Source: Trichodesmium sp. MAG_R04 (GTDB taxonomy: Bacteria; Cyanobacteriota; Cyanobacteriia; Cyanobacteriales; Microcoleaceae). From it: a DNA stretch of 6,313 bases. The notes beneath the pieces were generated by a model. That model was given only the letters and a program-made list of their open reading frames with translations. It did no database searches and was not told where the DNA came from. A program made the position numbers and the translations under genes. The stretch covers positions 1 through 6,313 of the forward strand of contig JAKQYG010000250.1 in the NCBI GenBank assembly GCA_023356515.1, in the 5' to 3' direction. Shown in pieces: positions 4,528 through 6,313 of this stretch (the stretch's first letter is position 1; each line of letters opens with the position of its first letter).

Positions 4528-6162
4528 ATGAATGTACAAACAGTTGTAACCAAACCATTTAGGGACCAAAAACCGGGCACTTCTGGACTCCGCAAAAAAG
4601 TGCCCGTTTTTCAACAACCCCATTACCTAGAAAATTTTATTCAGTCTATTTTTGATAGTCTGGAAGGTTTTTCTGGTCACACATTTGTACTTGGTGGTGA
4701 TGGTCGCTATTACAACCGTCAGGCAATTCAAATAATTCTGAAAATGGCTGCCGCTAATGGAGTGGGTCGAATGTTAGTGGGTCAAGGTGGCATTCTTTCT
4801 ACCCCTGCTGTTTCCTGTATTATCCGTAAAAATAAGGCTTTTGGTGGTATCGTTCTTTCTGCTAGTCACAACCCTGGTGGACCAGAAGAGGATTTTGGTG
4901 TTAAGTACAATATTAGTAATGGTGGCCCTGCTCCGGAAAAGGTGACTGGTGCCATTTATGAACGTAGTAAAGTTATAGATAGCTATAAGATTATTACAGC
5001 TAAGAATATTAACTTAGACCAACTAGGTAGTCAGAAGTTAGGGGAAATGACTGTAGAAGTTATTGACTCTGTAGCAGACTACGCTGAGTTGATGGAATCT
5101 TTGTTTGATTTTGGTAAACTATCAGAATTGCTAAGGTCTGGTAAGTTTCGGATGTGTATGGACTCATTACATGCTGTGACGGGACCTTATGCTAAGGATA
5201 TTTTTGAGCAACGGTTAGGGGCTCCTGAAGGTACGGTGAAAAATGGTATGCCTCTGGAAGATTTTGGCGGTGGACATCCTGACCCTAATTTGGTATATGC
5301 TCATGATCTGGTAGAAATTATGTTTGGTGATCATGCTCCTGACTTTGGTGCTGCTTCTGATGGGGATGGCGATCGCAACATGATTTTAGGGAAAAATTTC
5401 TTTGTTACTCCTAGCGATAGTTTGGCAATATTGGCTGCTAATGCTAAGTTAGTTCCTGGATATAGTTCTGGTTTGGCTGGTATTGCTCGTTCTATGCCAA
5501 CTTCAGCAGCAGCGGACCGAGTAGCAGAGAAAATGGGTCTGGACTGTTATGAAACTCCTACTGGTTGGAAATTTTTTGGTAATTTATTAGATGCACAGAA
5601 GGCTACTCTTTGCGGTGAGGAAAGCTTTGGTACAGGATCTAATCATGTGCGGGAAAAAGATGGACTGTGGGCAGTATTGTTCTGGTTGAATATTCTGGCA
5701 GTACGGCAGGAGTCAGTGGAAGATATTGTTAAGGAACATTGGAAAACTTACGGTCGTAATTATTATTCTCGCCATGACTATGAGGGGATAGAAAATGAGA
5801 AGGCTAATAATTTGATGGAAAATTTATGTTCTCTATTACCTTCTTTGCCAGGAAAACAATATGGTCAATATGAGGTCAAATATGCTGATGATTTTAGCTA
5901 TACAGATCCAATAGATGGTAGCGTGAGTCAGAAGCAGGGTGTTCGTATTGGTTTCAGTGATGGTTCTCGCATTGTATTCCGACTTTCTGGTACAGGAACT
6001 CAGGGAGCTACTCTACGTTTGTATGTTGAAAGTTATGAACCAGATGCTACTAAACAAGACCAAGATACTCAAGTTGCATTATCTCCTCTAATTAGTTTGG
6101 CAGATGAAATTGCTCAAATTAAGAATATTACAGGTAGGGAAAAACCAACTGTAATTACCTAA
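4528..6162 (+). CDS. pgm: Alpha-D-glucose phosphate-specific phosphoglucomutase
   Basis: The 544-residue protein interconverts glucose 1-phosphate and glucose 6-phosphate in the cytoplasm, linking glycogen and cell-surface sugar synthesis to glycolysis and the oxidative pentose phosphate route. All four functional loops of the alpha-phosphohexomutase fold are present. They are LSASHNPGG (110-118) with the phosphorylated Ser113, DGDGDRN (278-284) with the magnesium ligands Asp278, Asp280 and Asp282, the sugar-binding GEESFG (363-368), and the phosphate-binding RLSGTGTQGATLRLY (485-499) of the C-terminal domain. The N-terminal KPGTSGLRKKVPVF (15-28) and its length fit the eukaryotic-like PGM1 family rather than the bacterial phosphomannomutase/PGM type. 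No lesions are seen. The start agrees with the family N-terminus, but there is only a poor Shine-Dalgarno. The gene stands alone, with its own candidate promoter and a terminator immediately downstream. Confidence 0.98.
   Translation: MNVQTVVTKPFRDQKPGTSGLRKKVPVFQQPHYLENFIQSIFDSLEGFSGHTFVLGGDGRYYNRQAIQIILKMAAANGVGRMLVGQGGILSTPAVSCIIRKNKAFGGIVLSASHNPGGPEEDFGVKYNISNGGPAPEKVTGAIYERSKVIDSYKIITAKNINLDQLGSQKLGEMTVEVIDSVADYAELMESLFDFGKLSELLRSGKFRMCMDSLHAVTGPYAKDIFEQRLGAPEGTVKNGMPLEDFGGGHPDPNLVYAHDLVEIMFGDHAPDFGAASDGDGDRNMILGKNFFVTPSDSLAILAANAKLVPGYSSGLAGIARSMPTSAAADRVAEKMGLDCYETPTGWKFFGNLLDAQKATLCGEESFGTGSNHVREKDGLWAVLFWLNILAVRQESVEDIVKEHWKTYGRNYYSRHDYEGIENEKANNLMENLCSLLPSLPGKQYGQYEVKYADDFSYTDPIDGSVSQKQGVRIGFSDGSRIVFRLSGTGTQGATLRLYVESYEPDATKQDQDTQVALSPLISLADEIAQIKNITGREKPTVIT
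5369..5376. repeat. HIP1 octamer inside pgm
   Basis: This exact GCGATCGC sits in the codons for Gly-Asp-Arg of the magnesium-binding DGDGDR loop. Confidence 0.9.
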
Positions 6163-6173
6163 ATTTTTCTCTT

Positions 6174-6204
6174 AAGTCTTGCCCTTCTAGGGCGACTTTT
6201 TTTT
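6174..6204 (+). terminator. Intrinsic terminator of pgm
   Basis: GCCCT (6181-6185) pairs with AGGGC (6189-6193) around the loop TCT. A T.G and a T-A pair extend the stem, and after a two-base bulge AAG (6174-6176) pairs with CTT (6196-6198). Eight consecutive T residues (6197-6204) follow. It begins 12 bases after the pgm stop codon. Confidence 0.85.
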
Positions 6205-6313
6205 AGGTGTTTTAGGTGTTAGGTGTTAGGTGTTAGGTTTTAGGTGTTAGGTTTTAGGTGTTAGGTTTTAGATTTTGGGTTTTAGGTTTTAGGTGTTAGG
6301 TTTTAGGTGTTAG
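6203..6313. repeat. TTAGGTG/TTAGGTT heptamer array, running off the window
   Basis: From 6212 the sequence is a strict 7-base tandem array of 14 complete units ending at 6309, plus TTAG at the window edge. Six units are TTAGGTG and six are TTAGGTT, mixed in with one TTAGATT and one TTGGGTT. Another TTAGGTG at 6203-6209 is offset by two bases and overlaps the T run of the terminator. The two main unit types often alternate, giving a 14-base higher-order period. It is a short tandemly repeated repetitive sequence of the cyanobacterial type. No gene is seen in it. Confidence 0.93.

Overview
This window is most likely from a cyanobacterium, probably a filamentous, repeat-rich one. Three lines of evidence point there. 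There are three exact copies of the HIP1 octamer GCGATCGC (1744, 3485, 5369). The RNase III and phosphoglucomutase proteins read like cyanobacterial family members from end to end. There are also short tandem heptamer repeats of the kind common between cyanobacterial genes. Every gene I can support is on the + strand, but the long AT-rich gaps suggest mostly separate transcription units rather than one operon.

Layout. Bases 1-108 are the C-terminal end of an IS200/IS605-type TnpB, cut by the window edge, followed by its presumed right flank and a perfect 9-bp inverted repeat (214-237). A very AT-rich gene (255-1271) encodes a gamma-glutamylcyclotransferase-fold protein with an unrecognised C-terminal half. 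Then comes a complete ribonuclease III gene (rnc, 1494-2246). A gene-poor stretch of about 600 bp (2247-2848) holds several hairpins and two TATAAT boxes. It leads into a gene (2849-3646) for a protein with an unknown helical N-terminus and a C-terminal DUF4384 domain.

The end of that gene runs into a decayed second tnpB (about 3628-3945). This fossil can still be read across two frames despite three stop codons, a frameshift and a lost zinc-ligand cysteine. Just beyond it, a good sigma70-type promoter (3999-4027) drives a small secreted protein (4068-4436). A short gap of heptamer repeats with a TTGACA box precedes a complete phosphoglucomutase gene (pgm, 4528-6162). That gene ends in a clear intrinsic terminator, followed by a TTAGGTG/TTAGGTT heptamer array that runs off the window.

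How the genes relate: rnc (RNA processing) and pgm (glycogen and sugar-phosphate metabolism) are housekeeping genes with no evident functional link. The cyclotransferase-like, DUF4384 and secreted proteins look accessory, and they sit beside transposon remnants. I see no convincing new multi-gene system. The points most worth following are the two-domain cyclotransferase protein, the structured leader and DUF4384 gene whose 3' end overlaps a transposase fossil, and the two promoters built against mobile or repeat DNA.
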